DNA of 64,000 nt from Amycolatopsis sp. CA-230715 (GTDB taxonomy: Bacteria; Actinomycetota; Actinomycetes; Mycobacteriales; Pseudonocardiaceae). Below the pieces are notes generated by a model, which saw only the letters and a program-made list of their open reading frames with translations, did not search any database and was not told the origin of the DNA. The position numbers and the translations under genes are program-made. Positions 40,249-47,950 of this stretch are shown here, in pieces; position 1 is the first letter of the stretch; every line of letters starts with the position of its first letter. The stretch is taken from positions 5,331,501 through 5,395,500 of the forward strand of contig NZ_CP059997.1 of the NCBI RefSeq assembly GCF_018736145.1, given 5' to 3'.

Positions 40249-40904
40249 GCGCCGAACCGGTAACCCGCGCCGGGCACGGTCTCGATGAGCCCCGGCTCGC
40301 CGAGCTTGCGGCGCAGCGTCATCACCGCGACCCGCACCGCGTTGGTGAACGGATCGGCGTGCTCGTCCCAGGCCTTTTCGAGGAGGTCCTCGGAACTGAC
40401 CACGGCCCCTTCGGCGCGCATGAGCACTTCCAGCACGGCGAACTCCTTGGGCGACAACTGCAGGAACCGGCCGTCGCGGGCGGCCTGGTGGCGCGGCAGG
40501 TCGAGCACGACGCCCGCGCGCTCCAGCACCGGCGGCAGCGCGGGCCGCGCGCGCCTGCCCAGCGCCTGCACGCGCGCGATGAGTTCGGCGAAGGCGAACG
40601 GTTTCGTCAGGTAGTCGTCGGCGCCGAGGCCGAGTCCGCCGACCCGGTCGGTCACGTCCGCGGCGGCGGTGAGCATCAGCACGCGGGCCTCGCCGCCGGT
40701 GCCGACCACGGCGCGGCACACGTCGTCGCCGTGCACCACGGGCAGGTCGCGGTCGAGCACCACGACGTCGTAGGCGTGCACGCCCACGCGTTCCAACGCC
40801 TGTCCGCCGTCATAGCAGACGTCGACAGCCATCGACAGCCGTCGCAGTCCTTCCGCGACGGTGTCCGCCATCAACTGTTCGTCTTCGACCACGAGGACTC
40901 GCAC
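40245..40904 (-). CDS. OmpR-type response regulator
   Basis: A 219-residue OmpR/PhoB-like regulator. The receiver has Glu7-Asp8, phospho-acceptor Asp51 (VVLDRDLP) and Lys in DDYLTKPF. The winged helix ends the protein (LQLSPKEFAVLEVLMRAEGAVVSSEDLLEKAW, VRVAVMTLRRKLGEPGLIETVPGAGYRF). The GTG start at 40904 matches the family; a longer open frame upstream runs antisense to the lipoprotein gene. It probably activates the divergent ABC operon across the 144-bp gap. Confidence 0.95.
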   Translation of the reverse strand: MRVLVVEDEQLMADTVAEGLRRLSMAVDVCYDGGQALERVGVHAYDVVVLDRDLPVVHGDDVCRAVVGTGGEARVLMLTAAADVTDRVGGLGLGADDYLTKPFAFAELIARVQALGRRARPALPPVLERAGVVLDLPRHQAARDGRFLQLSPKEFAVLEVLMRAEGAVVSSEDLLEKAWDEHADPFTNAVRVAVMTLRRKLGEPGLIETVPGAGYRFGA

Positions 40905-41048
40905 TACCTCAGTGTCCGCGATCGGGATAAGCGCGGCATAAGCGAACTCGCTTAACGCGCCGAGACCACCGGATCCGTAGAAATCCCCGGCAAGCGGGCC
41001 CGGGTCGTCGGGGGCCGGGCCCGCACACATACGAAACAGGAGGAAGCG

Positions 41049-41591
41049 ATGCGAGTAAGGCTGATGGCAGGGGTGTGGCTCGCGGGCGCGGTGGTGGCGC
41101 TGGCTGGCTGTTCGAACGACGACGGCGGCGACAAGGTCGCTTCGGTTTCGTCGCCGCCCGCGGCGGGGCAGGGCGACCAGAACGCGGGTAACCAGGGCGG
41201 CACCGACGAGGACAAGCGGCGCGCCTTCGCCAAGTGCATGCGCGAGCACGGCGTCGACATGCCGGATCCGCAGCCGGGCGGTCAGGGTCAGACGTTGAAG
41301 ATCGAAGCCGGTGACGAGGGGAAGATGAAGGCGGCCGACGACGCGTGCCGAAAACTGCTGCCCAATGGCGGTGAAATGAAGAAACCGGACGCCAAGGAAC
41401 TCGACGAAATGCGCAAGCAGGCGAAGTGCATGCGTGAGCACGGTGTCGACATGCCGGATCCGGATCCCGAGAAACCCGGCATGCGCGTCGCGGGCAAGGC
41501 GGGCGACGATCCGGCGAAGATGGAGGCCGCGGCCAAGGCGTGCGGCATGGGCATGGGTGCGCCCGGCGTCGCGGGGAAGACCGGGAAATGA
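41049..41591 (+). CDS. Lipoprotein with duplicated KCMREHG module
   Basis: A 180-residue lipoprotein (signal with lipobox LAGC, Cys21). The mature part holds the same module twice: a helix with AKCMREHGVDMPDP, a charged linker, and a second helix carrying a Cys (KMKAADDACRKLLP and KMEAAAKACGMG). Each module has a Cys pair that could form a disulfide. Proteins of this type sit at the head of actinobacterial adaptor/ABC operons; their role is unknown. AGGAGGAAG precedes the ATG. The stop overlaps the start of the adaptor gene (ATGA). Expression is likely controlled by the divergent two-component system. Confidence 0.85.
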   Translation: MRVRLMAGVWLAGAVVALAGCSNDDGGDKVASVSSPPAAGQGDQNAGNQGGTDEDKRRAFAKCMREHGVDMPDPQPGGQGQTLKIEAGDEGKMKAADDACRKLLPNGGEMKKPDAKELDEMRKQAKCMREHGVDMPDPDPEKPGMRVAGKAGDDPAKMEAAAKACGMGMGAPGVAGKTGK

Positions 41592-42664
41592 GCGCACGAA
41601 CCAACCGGCGGGCCCGCTGGTTCGTCACGGGCGCGGTCGTCGTCGTGGTGCTCGGCACGGTCGCCGCGGTGATCCTGACCCGCCTCGGCGGGGAGGCCGC
41701 GGCAGGCGACAAGGCGCCACCGCCGCCGGTCGCCACGGCCACCGTGACGAAGGGGAACCTGTCCGAAGAGGAAACCGCGGACGGTCGTCTCGGGTACGGC
41801 GCCGAGCGCGGGGTGTCGGGGCGGAAACAGGGCACCGTAACCGGTTTGCCGGAGGTGGGCGCGGTGCTGGAGCGGGGAAAGTCGGTGTACACAGTGGACG
41901 CCAAGCCGGTGCCGCTGTTCTACGGGACGCTGCCGTTCTACCGCGATCTCGCCGAAGGCGCGGAAGACGGGCCGGATGTGAAGGAACTGGAGGAAAACCT
42001 CAAAGCGCTCGGGTACGGCGGTTTCGGCAAGCCGGACGCGAAGTTCACCGCCGCGACCGCGGCCGCGCTGAAGAAGTGGCAGAAGAAGAACGGGCTGCCC
42101 GAAACCGGCGCGTTCGGCTCCGGTGACGTGATCGTCCAAGCCGGACCGGTACGCGTGTCCAAGGTGGACGCCCAGCCGGGTGGGCCCGCGGGCAGTGAGC
42201 TAATGAAGGTCACCGACACCACGCGCGCGGTCACCGTCCAGCTCGACCAGGAAAAGCAGGCGCTGGCGACGAAAGGCGCGAAGGTCGGGCTCGAAGTCAG
42301 CGGCGGGGGATCGAGCACCGGCACCATCACGTCGGTCACGTCGGTGCCGGGAGAGGGCGAGGGCACGCCAGGGGAGAAGAAGCCGAAGGTGGAAGTCCAG
42401 ATCACCGTGGACGACGCGGCGGCCGCCGGGCAGCTCGATTCGGCGTCGGTCAGCGTGCGGTTCACCAAAGGCAAGCGGGACGGGGTGCTCACCGTTCCGG
42501 TCGGCGCGCTGCTCGCGCTCGCCGAAGGCGGTTACGCGCTGGAGGTCGACGAAGGCGGCAAGCGTCACCTCGTCCCCGTCCAAACCGGACTGTTCGCCGA
42601 AGGCAAGGTGGAGGTCAGCGGCGCGGGGGTGCGCGAGGGCATGACGGTGGTGACCACGTCATGA
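41588..42664 (+). CDS. Efflux adaptor with peptidoglycan-binding domain
   Basis: A 358-residue HlyD/MacA-like adaptor: N-terminal signal anchor (RWFVTGAVVVVVLGTVAAVILT), a barrel-type region (ATATVTKGNLSEEETADGRLGYG), a PG_binding_1 domain (DVKELEENLKALGYGGFGKPDAKFTAATAAALKKWQKKNGLPETG) and two further beta-barrel regions to the C-terminus (GVLTVPVGALLALAEGGYALEV). In Gram-positive bacteria such adaptors sit outside the membrane and couple an ABC transporter to the wall. It overlaps both neighbours by 4 bp. Confidence 0.9.
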   Translation: MSARTNRRARWFVTGAVVVVVLGTVAAVILTRLGGEAAAGDKAPPPPVATATVTKGNLSEEETADGRLGYGAERGVSGRKQGTVTGLPEVGAVLERGKSVYTVDAKPVPLFYGTLPFYRDLAEGAEDGPDVKELEENLKALGYGGFGKPDAKFTAATAAALKKWQKKNGLPETGAFGSGDVIVQAGPVRVSKVDAQPGGPAGSELMKVTDTTRAVTVQLDQEKQALATKGAKVGLEVSGGGSSTGTITSVTSVPGEGEGTPGEKKPKVEVQITVDDAAAAGQLDSASVSVRFTKGKRDGVLTVPVGALLALAEGGYALEVDEGGKRHLVPVQTGLFAEGKVEVSGAGVREGMTVVTTS

Positions 42665-43353
42665 CACCGGTGCTCGAAGTGGTGGAGGCGTCTCGTACCT
42701 ACGGCGGGAACGTGACCGCGCTCAAGGAAGTCTCGTTGTCCATTGAGGACGGAGAAATGCTGGCGATCGTCGGACCGTCCGGCTCGGGGAAGTCCACTTT
42801 GCTCCAATTGATGGGCACTTTGGACCGGCCGGACGCGGGGCAGGTGCTGGTGCGCGGGCACGACGTGGCCGAACTCGGGGACAGGGCGCTGTCCGCCCTG
42901 CGGTCGCGGTGGATCGGGTTCGTGTTCCAGCGGTTCTACCTCAGCGACGGGGTCGCCGCTGTCGACAACGTCGCGATGGGCCTGCTCTACGCCGGTGTGT
43001 CGCGGCGGAAGCGGCGGAAACGCGCGCTGGAGGCGTTGGACCGCGTCGGGCTCGCGCACCGGGCCTCGCACCTGCCGAACGAATTGTCCGGTGGGGAACG
43101 CCAGCGTGTGGCGATCGCGAGGGCGACGGTGAACCGGCCGCCGATCCTGCTCGCCGACGAGCCGACCGGGAACCTCGACACCGTCAACGGGGAATCGGTG
43201 CTGGAGCTGCTCGGCGAGCTGAGCGCGGCGGGCACCACGGTCGTGATCATCACGCACGACCACGGTGTTGCGGCGGGGGTGCCGCGACGGGTGGAACTGC
43301 TGGACGGCCAGCTCCGGCTCGACACCGGGAACCCGATGGCGGTCGCGACATGA
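42661..43353 (+). CDS. ABC transporter ATP-binding protein (MacB/LolD type)
   Basis: A 230-residue ATPase. Walker A GPSGSGKST, Q-loop VFQRFYL, signature LSGGERQRVAIARA, Walker B ILLADEPTGNLDT and the switch His in IITHDH are all intact. It belongs to the MacB/LolD/FtsE group that works with single-pass extracellular-domain permeases, and drives mechanotransmission rather than classical transport in several known members. Overlaps of 4 bp with adaptor and permease genes show one operon. Confidence 0.95.
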   Translation: MTPVLEVVEASRTYGGNVTALKEVSLSIEDGEMLAIVGPSGSGKSTLLQLMGTLDRPDAGQVLVRGHDVAELGDRALSALRSRWIGFVFQRFYLSDGVAAVDNVAMGLLYAGVSRRKRRKRALEALDRVGLAHRASHLPNELSGGERQRVAIARATVNRPPILLADEPTGNLDTVNGESVLELLGELSAAGTTVVIITHDHGVAAGVPRRVELLDGQLRLDTGNPMAVAT

Positions 43354-44558
43354 AAACCCTGGAAGCACCTCCTTCACCGGCGCGGCTCGGCGGCGGCGAC
43401 CTGTTCGCGCTCGGCGCGCACGGCATGCGGACGAGGCCGTTGCGCGCGGTGCTGTCCGCGCTCGGCATCGCGATCGGCGTGGCCGCGATGGTCGCCGTGC
43501 TCGCGGTTCCCGCTTCGGGCGCGCAGGCGTTGCACGACCGGCTCGCCGCGATGGGCACGAACCTGCTCGCGGCAGGGCCGGGGCAGACGATGTTCGGCGA
43601 GGACGCGACCCTGCCGGACAGCGCGGTGCCGATGGCGAAGCGGATCGCGCCGGTCACCGGGGCCGCCGCGCTCGGGAAGACCGACGCCACGGTGCGGCGC
43701 ACCGACAAGGTCGCCGCGGCCGAGACGTCCGGGCTCGTGGTGTACGCGGCGAACCCCGACCTGCTCGGTGTGCTGGACGGGAAAGCGCGCGGCGGCACGT
43801 TTTTGAACACGGCGAACCAGGCCTTCCCGGTGGCGGTACTGGGTTCGGTCGCCGCGGCCAGGCTCGGGATCGACCACGTCGACCCGGCGCACCCGCGGCA
43901 GGTGTGGATCGGCAACCAGTGGTTCACCGTCGGCGGCATCCTCGACCCGATGCCGCTCGCGGAGGAGGTCGAACGCTCGGTGCTCGTCGGCTGGGACGCC
44001 GCGAAGCGCTACCTCGGTTTCAACGGGCACCCGACGACGGTGTACGTGCGCGCGCCGGAGTCCCAAGTGGACAGTGTGCGCTCGGTGCTGGCGCAGACGC
44101 TGGCCCCGGCGGCGCCGAACGAGGTCGACGTGCGCAAGCCGTCGGAAGCGCTCGAAGCGCAGAAGGCGTCCGGCAGCACCTACGACGCGCTGTTCCTCGG
44201 CCTCGGCGCGGTCGCACTGCTCGTCGGCGCGGTCGGGGTGGCGAACACCATGGTGATCTCGGTGCTCGAACGGCGCCAGGAAATCGGCCTGCGCCGCGCG
44301 CTCGGTGCCACGAAACGGCAGATCCGGGGCCAGTTCCTGGCCGAATCGGTCCTGCTCTCCGGCCTCGGCGGCGCGTGCGGCGTCCTGATCGGCGTGCTAG
44401 GGACCACTGGTTACGCGCTGAGCCAGGGCTGGCCCGCGATCCTGCCACCCTTGGCGCTGATCGGCGGCGTGGTGATCTCGGCTCTGGTGGGCGCTTTGGC
44501 CGGTGCCTACCCGGCGATCCGAGCCGCCCGCCTGGCCCCCACCCAAGCGTTGGCCTGA
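43350..44558 (+). CDS. ABC transporter permease (MacB/FtsX type)
   Basis: A 402-residue permease with the MacB topology: one N-terminal helix (LRAVLSALGIAIGVAAMVAVLA), a large extracytoplasmic domain (residues 60-270) and three C-terminal helices (LFLGLGAVALLVGAVGVANTMVIS, then the coupling sequence RRQEIGLRRALGATKRQIRGQFLAESVLLSGLGGACG). The start ATG overlaps the ATPase stop by 4 bp. Probably exports or expels a membrane-active compound together with the adaptor; the substrate is unknown. The first hairpin-repeat cluster begins 71 bp after its stop. Confidence 0.95.
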   Translation: MKTLEAPPSPARLGGGDLFALGAHGMRTRPLRAVLSALGIAIGVAAMVAVLAVPASGAQALHDRLAAMGTNLLAAGPGQTMFGEDATLPDSAVPMAKRIAPVTGAAALGKTDATVRRTDKVAAAETSGLVVYAANPDLLGVLDGKARGGTFLNTANQAFPVAVLGSVAAARLGIDHVDPAHPRQVWIGNQWFTVGGILDPMPLAEEVERSVLVGWDAAKRYLGFNGHPTTVYVRAPESQVDSVRSVLAQTLAPAAPNEVDVRKPSEALEAQKASGSTYDALFLGLGAVALLVGAVGVANTMVISVLERRQEIGLRRALGATKRQIRGQFLAESVLLSGLGGACGVLIGVLGTTGYALSQGWPAILPPLALIGGVVISALVGALAGAYPAIRAARLAPTQALA

Positions 44559-44925
44559 CTTCGCGCGCTTCCCGGTGACGCTGGGCCTCGCAGCTCTCTC
44601 GCCGTGCGGCTCCTGTCCACTCCCTTTTGCCCCGAAGGCCACCTTCGGGGAACTGGGCGCCGTGAACTCGGCCCTCGCGGCATGCGCGGGAGCGATGCCG
44701 AGGCCGCGAGGGGAACTTCCGCGGCGCTGGAGTCCCCCAGGGTGGCCTTCGGGGCATGCAGAGCCGCTAGACGCCCCGAGGGTGGCCTTCGGGGACTCCA
44801 ACGCCACCAACTCGGCCCTCGCGAGGGATCGACCGCGCCAGCGGTTATCCACAAGGGGTGGGTTGTCCACAGGTGAGCTCGGTGGGGGTGGCGGCGGGGC
44901 AAGGTGTTTGGTCACGCTGGGTTCC
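44559..44925. other. 367-bp gap with repeat cluster 1
   Basis: There is no credible gene. The first 240 bp hold three hairpin palindromes and their spacers (see the repeat entry); the last 130 bp, up to the AbiEi-like gene, contain GGTTATCCACA-like and TTGTCCACAGG sequences resembling DnaA boxes (44844-44874), but only two and not in an AT-rich region. Confidence 0.6.
44630..44794. repeat. Hairpin-repeat cluster 1 (three units)
   Basis: Units at 44630-44650 (perfect, CCCCGAAGG-CCA-CCTTCGGGG), 44734-44754 (imperfect left arm) and 44774-44794 (one mismatch). The first spacer contains GGCGCCGTGAACTCGG and CCCTCGCGG; the sequence after the third unit contains ACGCCACCAACTCGGCCCTC. The cluster lies downstream of the ABC permease gene. 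Confidence 0.85.
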
Positions 44926-45894
44926 ATGACCAAGAGGGCCCGCTGGGCGGACTATCCGGAATTGCTGGAAACGCGATCGAAGAGGGGTGTCATCAAAGTG
45001 TCGACACTTGTTTCGATGGGGATGCACAGCAGGACGATCTACCGGCGCTGCCTACCGGGCGACCGCTGGCAGCGCTTGCTTCCCGGTGTCGTGCTTCTTC
45101 GCAACGGCGAGCCGACGCAGGAACAGCGAATGATCGCTGCGCTCCTGTACGCCGGCCCGTCCGCGATGGTGACCGGGGTCGAGGCGTGCCTGCGGCAGGG
45201 CATAAGACCGAGGGTTCTGCCGCAGCTCAACTACGTCCATGTACTGGTCCCGCACGAGCACAAGATCAAAAGCAGCGAGTTCGTGGTGACCGAGCGGACT
45301 CGGCGGCTTCCGGTGCCCGTCCTCCAGGGAAGTTTGGCGCTGGCACCACTGCCTCGTGCGACGGTGGACGCGGTTCGTCGCATCACGAATCCGGAGACGG
45401 CTGGGCAGCTCCTGAGCGAAGTGGTGCAACAGGGGCATTGCTCTGCCGAAGAACTTGGTTGGGAACTGGAAAACGGCGGGCAACGAGGTACCGCTGTTCC
45501 CCGCAAAGCGCTGTCCGAGTGGGGATCGCTGCGGTCGGTCGCGGAATCAAGGGCGAAGAAGATCGCCGACGGCCTTTCGCCACCACCATCTCATTGGAAC
45601 GTTCCCGTTCATGATGAGTACGGGAACTACATCGGTTGCCCGGACGCCTGGTGGGACGACGTCGGCCTGGCATGGGAGATCGACTCCGCCGAGTTCCACT
45701 TCTCGTTGTCCGGTTATTCGCGCACCATCGATCGGAACACGCGCTACGCGAAGGCGGGGATCTCCTGTGTGCAAACGCTTCCGTCGCACTTGACCAAGAA
45801 GCCCGACGCCGTGCGCGCGGCATTGGTCTCGGCTTACCGCTCTGCCGCAGATCGGCCACGCCCTCGCGTGCGGCTGATGATGCCGACTCGGTGA
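44926..45894 (+). CDS. AbiEi-like HTH protein with C-terminal nuclease-like domain
   Basis: A 322-residue protein. The N-terminus has a winged-helix region like that of AbiEi antitoxin-domain proteins (GVIKVSTLVSMGMHSRTIYRRCLPGDRWQRLLPGVVLL), the middle has AAMVTGVEACLRQG-type sequence with LPVPVLQGSLALAPLPRATVDAVR, and the C-terminal third has GCPDAWWDDVGLAWEIDSAEFHFS, resembling the Asp/Glu core of DUF559/Vsr-like endonuclease folds. Such proteins are abundant in actinobacteria, often several per genome; function unproven. No partner AbiEii toxin is adjacent. It is flanked on both sides by hairpin-repeat clusters, which suggests an insertion. Confidence 0.8.
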   Translation: MTKRARWADYPELLETRSKRGVIKVSTLVSMGMHSRTIYRRCLPGDRWQRLLPGVVLLRNGEPTQEQRMIAALLYAGPSAMVTGVEACLRQGIRPRVLPQLNYVHVLVPHEHKIKSSEFVVTERTRRLPVPVLQGSLALAPLPRATVDAVRRITNPETAGQLLSEVVQQGHCSAEELGWELENGGQRGTAVPRKALSEWGSLRSVAESRAKKIADGLSPPPSHWNVPVHDEYGNYIGCPDAWWDDVGLAWEIDSAEFHFSLSGYSRTIDRNTRYAKAGISCVQTLPSHLTKKPDAVRAALVSAYRSAADRPRPRVRLMMPTR

Positions 45895-45918
45895 CCGCCC
45901 TCCGAGGCCGTTCCCCTG

Positions 45919-46043
45919 TCCCGAAGGCCACCTTGGGGGACTCTAGCGTCGCGCAGGTTCCCCTCGTGGCGGCAGCGTCGCTCGGCCGCACATTACGAGG
46001 GCCGAGTTCACGGCGCCCAGTTCCTCAAGGGAGGCCTTCGGGG
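45919..46043. repeat. Hairpin-repeat cluster 2 (two degenerate units, inverted)
   Basis: Units at 45919-45939 (TCCCGAAGG-CCA-CCTTGGGGG) and 46023-46043 (left arm degenerate, right arm CCTTCGGGG). The reverse complement of the whole element aligns with the first 125 bp of cluster 1, spacer included (GGCGCCGTGAACTCGG, ACGAGGGGAAC, GAGTCCCCCA). It lies between convergent genes, the AbiEi-like gene and serC. Confidence 0.8.
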
Positions 46044-46100
46044 CAAACGACAATGGCCGCCGCATCCTTCAGGAGTGCGGCGGCCGTCGGCGAGCGCGGG

Positions 46101-47228
46101 TCAGGAAAGCTTGTCGACCACGAATTCGATGCACTGGGTCAGCGCGGTGACGTCCTCGGGGTCGATGGCGGGGAACATGCCGACGCGCAGCTGGTTCCTG
46201 CCGAGCTTCCGGTACGGCTCGGTGTCGACGATCCCGTTGGCGCGCAAGGCTTTCGCGACAGCCGAGGCGTCCACCTCGTCCGCGAAGTCGATGGTGCCGA
46301 CGACCTGCGAGCGGTGCGCGGGGTCGGTGACGAACGGCGTGGTGTAGCTCGTCTTTTCGGCCCACTGGTAGAGCCTGCTCGACGAGTCGGCGGTGCGGCC
46401 GGTCGCCCAGTCGAGCCCGCCGTTGCCGTTGATCCACTCGATCTGGTCGGCGAGCAGGAGCAGCGTCGCGACCGCGGGGGTGTTGTAGGTCTGGTCCTTG
46501 CGCGAGTTGTCCAGCGCGGTGGTCAGCGAAAGGAATTCCGGGACCCACCGGTCGCTCTCGCCGATCTCGCCGATCCGCTCGACGGCGGCGGGCGAGGCCA
46601 GCGCCAGCCACAGGCCGCCGTCGGAGGCGAACGACTTCTGCGGCGCGAAGTAGTAGACGTCGAAGTCCTCGGCCTTGACCGGCAGGCCGCCCGCGCCGGA
46701 GGTGGCGTCGATCGCGACGAGCGCGCCGTCGCTGCCCGCGGGGCGCCGCACCGGCACCGCGACGCCGGTCGAGGTTTCGTTGTGCGCCCAGCCGACCAGG
46801 TCGGCGCCGGACTGGTAGGCGATTTCCGGGGCACTCCCCGGTTCCGCCTTCACCACGGTCGATTCGGCGAGGAACGGCGCGCCGTTGGTGACGGTGGCGA
46901 ACTTCGACGAGAACTCGCCGTAGGTGAAGTGCTGCGCGCGCTCGCGCACGAGACCGAACGCGGCCGCGTCCCAGAACGCGGTGGTGCCGCCGTTGCCGAG
47001 GATGACCTCGTAGCCCTCGGGCAGGGAGAACAGCTCGGACAGACCCGCACGCACCCGGCCGACCAGCGACTTGACCGGCTTCTGCCGGTGGGAGGTGCCG
47101 AAGTAGGTGGCACCGCTGGAGGCGAGGGCGGCCAGCTGCTCCGGGCGGACCTTGGACGGCCCGCAACCGAAGCGGCCATCGGCCGGCTTGAGTTCGGCGG
47201 GAATGGTCAGTTCAGCTGCGTCGGTCAT
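46101..47228 (-). CDS. serC: Phosphoserine aminotransferase
   Basis: A 375-residue PLP enzyme of the actinobacterial SerC type that converts 3-phosphohydroxypyruvate and glutamate to O-phosphoserine in serine synthesis. The start LTIPAELKPADGRFGCGPSKVRPEQLA and the GTSHRQKPVK motif are diagnostic; the Schiff-base Lys lies in YYFAPQKSFASDGG, preceded by IDATSGAGGLPV. It is cytosolic and monocistronic. In M. tuberculosis the orthologue (Rv0884c) directly follows sepH. Confidence 0.96.
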   Translation of the reverse strand: MTDAAELTIPAELKPADGRFGCGPSKVRPEQLAALASSGATYFGTSHRQKPVKSLVGRVRAGLSELFSLPEGYEVILGNGGTTAFWDAAAFGLVRERAQHFTYGEFSSKFATVTNGAPFLAESTVVKAEPGSAPEIAYQSGADLVGWAHNETSTGVAVPVRRPAGSDGALVAIDATSGAGGLPVKAEDFDVYYFAPQKSFASDGGLWLALASPAAVERIGEIGESDRWVPEFLSLTTALDNSRKDQTYNTPAVATLLLLADQIEWINGNGGLDWATGRTADSSSRLYQWAEKTSYTTPFVTDPAHRSQVVGTIDFADEVDASAVAKALRANGIVDTEPYRKLGRNQLRVGMFPAIDPEDVTALTQCIEFVVDKLS

Positions 47229-47366
47229 GTGGTCAGTCTCTCAGCCCTGGGCGGACGGGCTCCCACCGGTGTGGCCCGAGTCTCAGCAAGTGGACCGGAA
47301 ATCGTGATGCCATCACGGGTTTGACCAGGATGTGGTCCCGGAAAGTCTGGCAGGATGCCCGATTTC

Positions 47367-47939
47367 TCACTTGTTGAGAGGGCCCAGTTCGACGATGATC
47401 GCGCCGTCGAGCAGCTTCCGTGCCCGCTTGAGCGTGATCGAGCCGCTGAGCCAGCGTTCGCTCAACCCCTCCACGAGTGCGGTGAGCCGCTCGGCCGCGT
47501 CAACCGGGGACGTATCCGGTTTCGCGTGCCCGCTGCCCTGTGCCTCGCGGATGAGGGACTCGATGTCTTCGGACCACGCGCGGGTGCTCGCGCGCAGCGG
47601 GTCCCGCAGGTCTTCGGAAAACACCGCGCTGGCGCGCAGTTCACCCCAGGCGATGCTGTTTTCGCGGACGTCGGCGGTGTCCCGCAGTTCGAGCCGGAGC
47701 ATCTGCTCCAGCCGGGTGCGAGGATCCGGTGCGGAGAACTCGGTGTAGCGGATCGCCCGGTCGTTGACGTGCTCGAGCGCGCGGCGCAGCACACCGGCGC
47801 GATCCTTGAAGTGGTAGTAGATCAGCGCGGTGGACACCTCGGCCTCGGCCGCGAGCTTCTCGACCCGCAGGCCGCGCACGCCGTCCTTGGCGATCACCCG
47901 CACCGCGGCTTCGAGGATTTGGGTCTGACGGTCGGACAC
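47367..47939 (-). CDS. TetR regulator of agmatine deiminase operon
   Basis: A 190-residue TetR protein (DRQTQILEAAVRVIAKDGV, VEKLAAEAEVSTALIYYHF, KDRAGVLRRAL). The ligand domain resembles the BetI-like TetR_C group. It starts 11 bp downstream of the agmatine deiminase stop on the same strand, so both are one operon with the enzyme first. The perfect 18-bp dyad upstream of the enzyme is its probable operator. A polyamine-type ligand would fit the neighbour; that is inference. Confidence 0.9.
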   Translation of the reverse strand: MSDRQTQILEAAVRVIAKDGVRGLRVEKLAAEAEVSTALIYYHFKDRAGVLRRALEHVNDRAIRYTEFSAPDPRTRLEQMLRLELRDTADVRENSIAWGELRASAVFSEDLRDPLRASTRAWSEDIESLIREAQGSGHAKPDTSPVDAAERLTALVEGLSERWLSGSITLKRARKLLDGAIIVELGPLNK

Positions 47940-47950
47940 GGAAGACCACC

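Noticed and set aside
44844..44874. Two DnaA-box-like sequences (TTATCCACA and TTGTCCACA)
   Set aside because: Only two boxes, no AT-rich unwinding region and no dnaA or dnaN nearby; not an origin.
44630..46043. Possible CRISPR array
   Set aside because: Units are palindromes with irregular spacing, and the spacers share sequence with each other, the opposite of unique CRISPR spacers; no cas gene is present.
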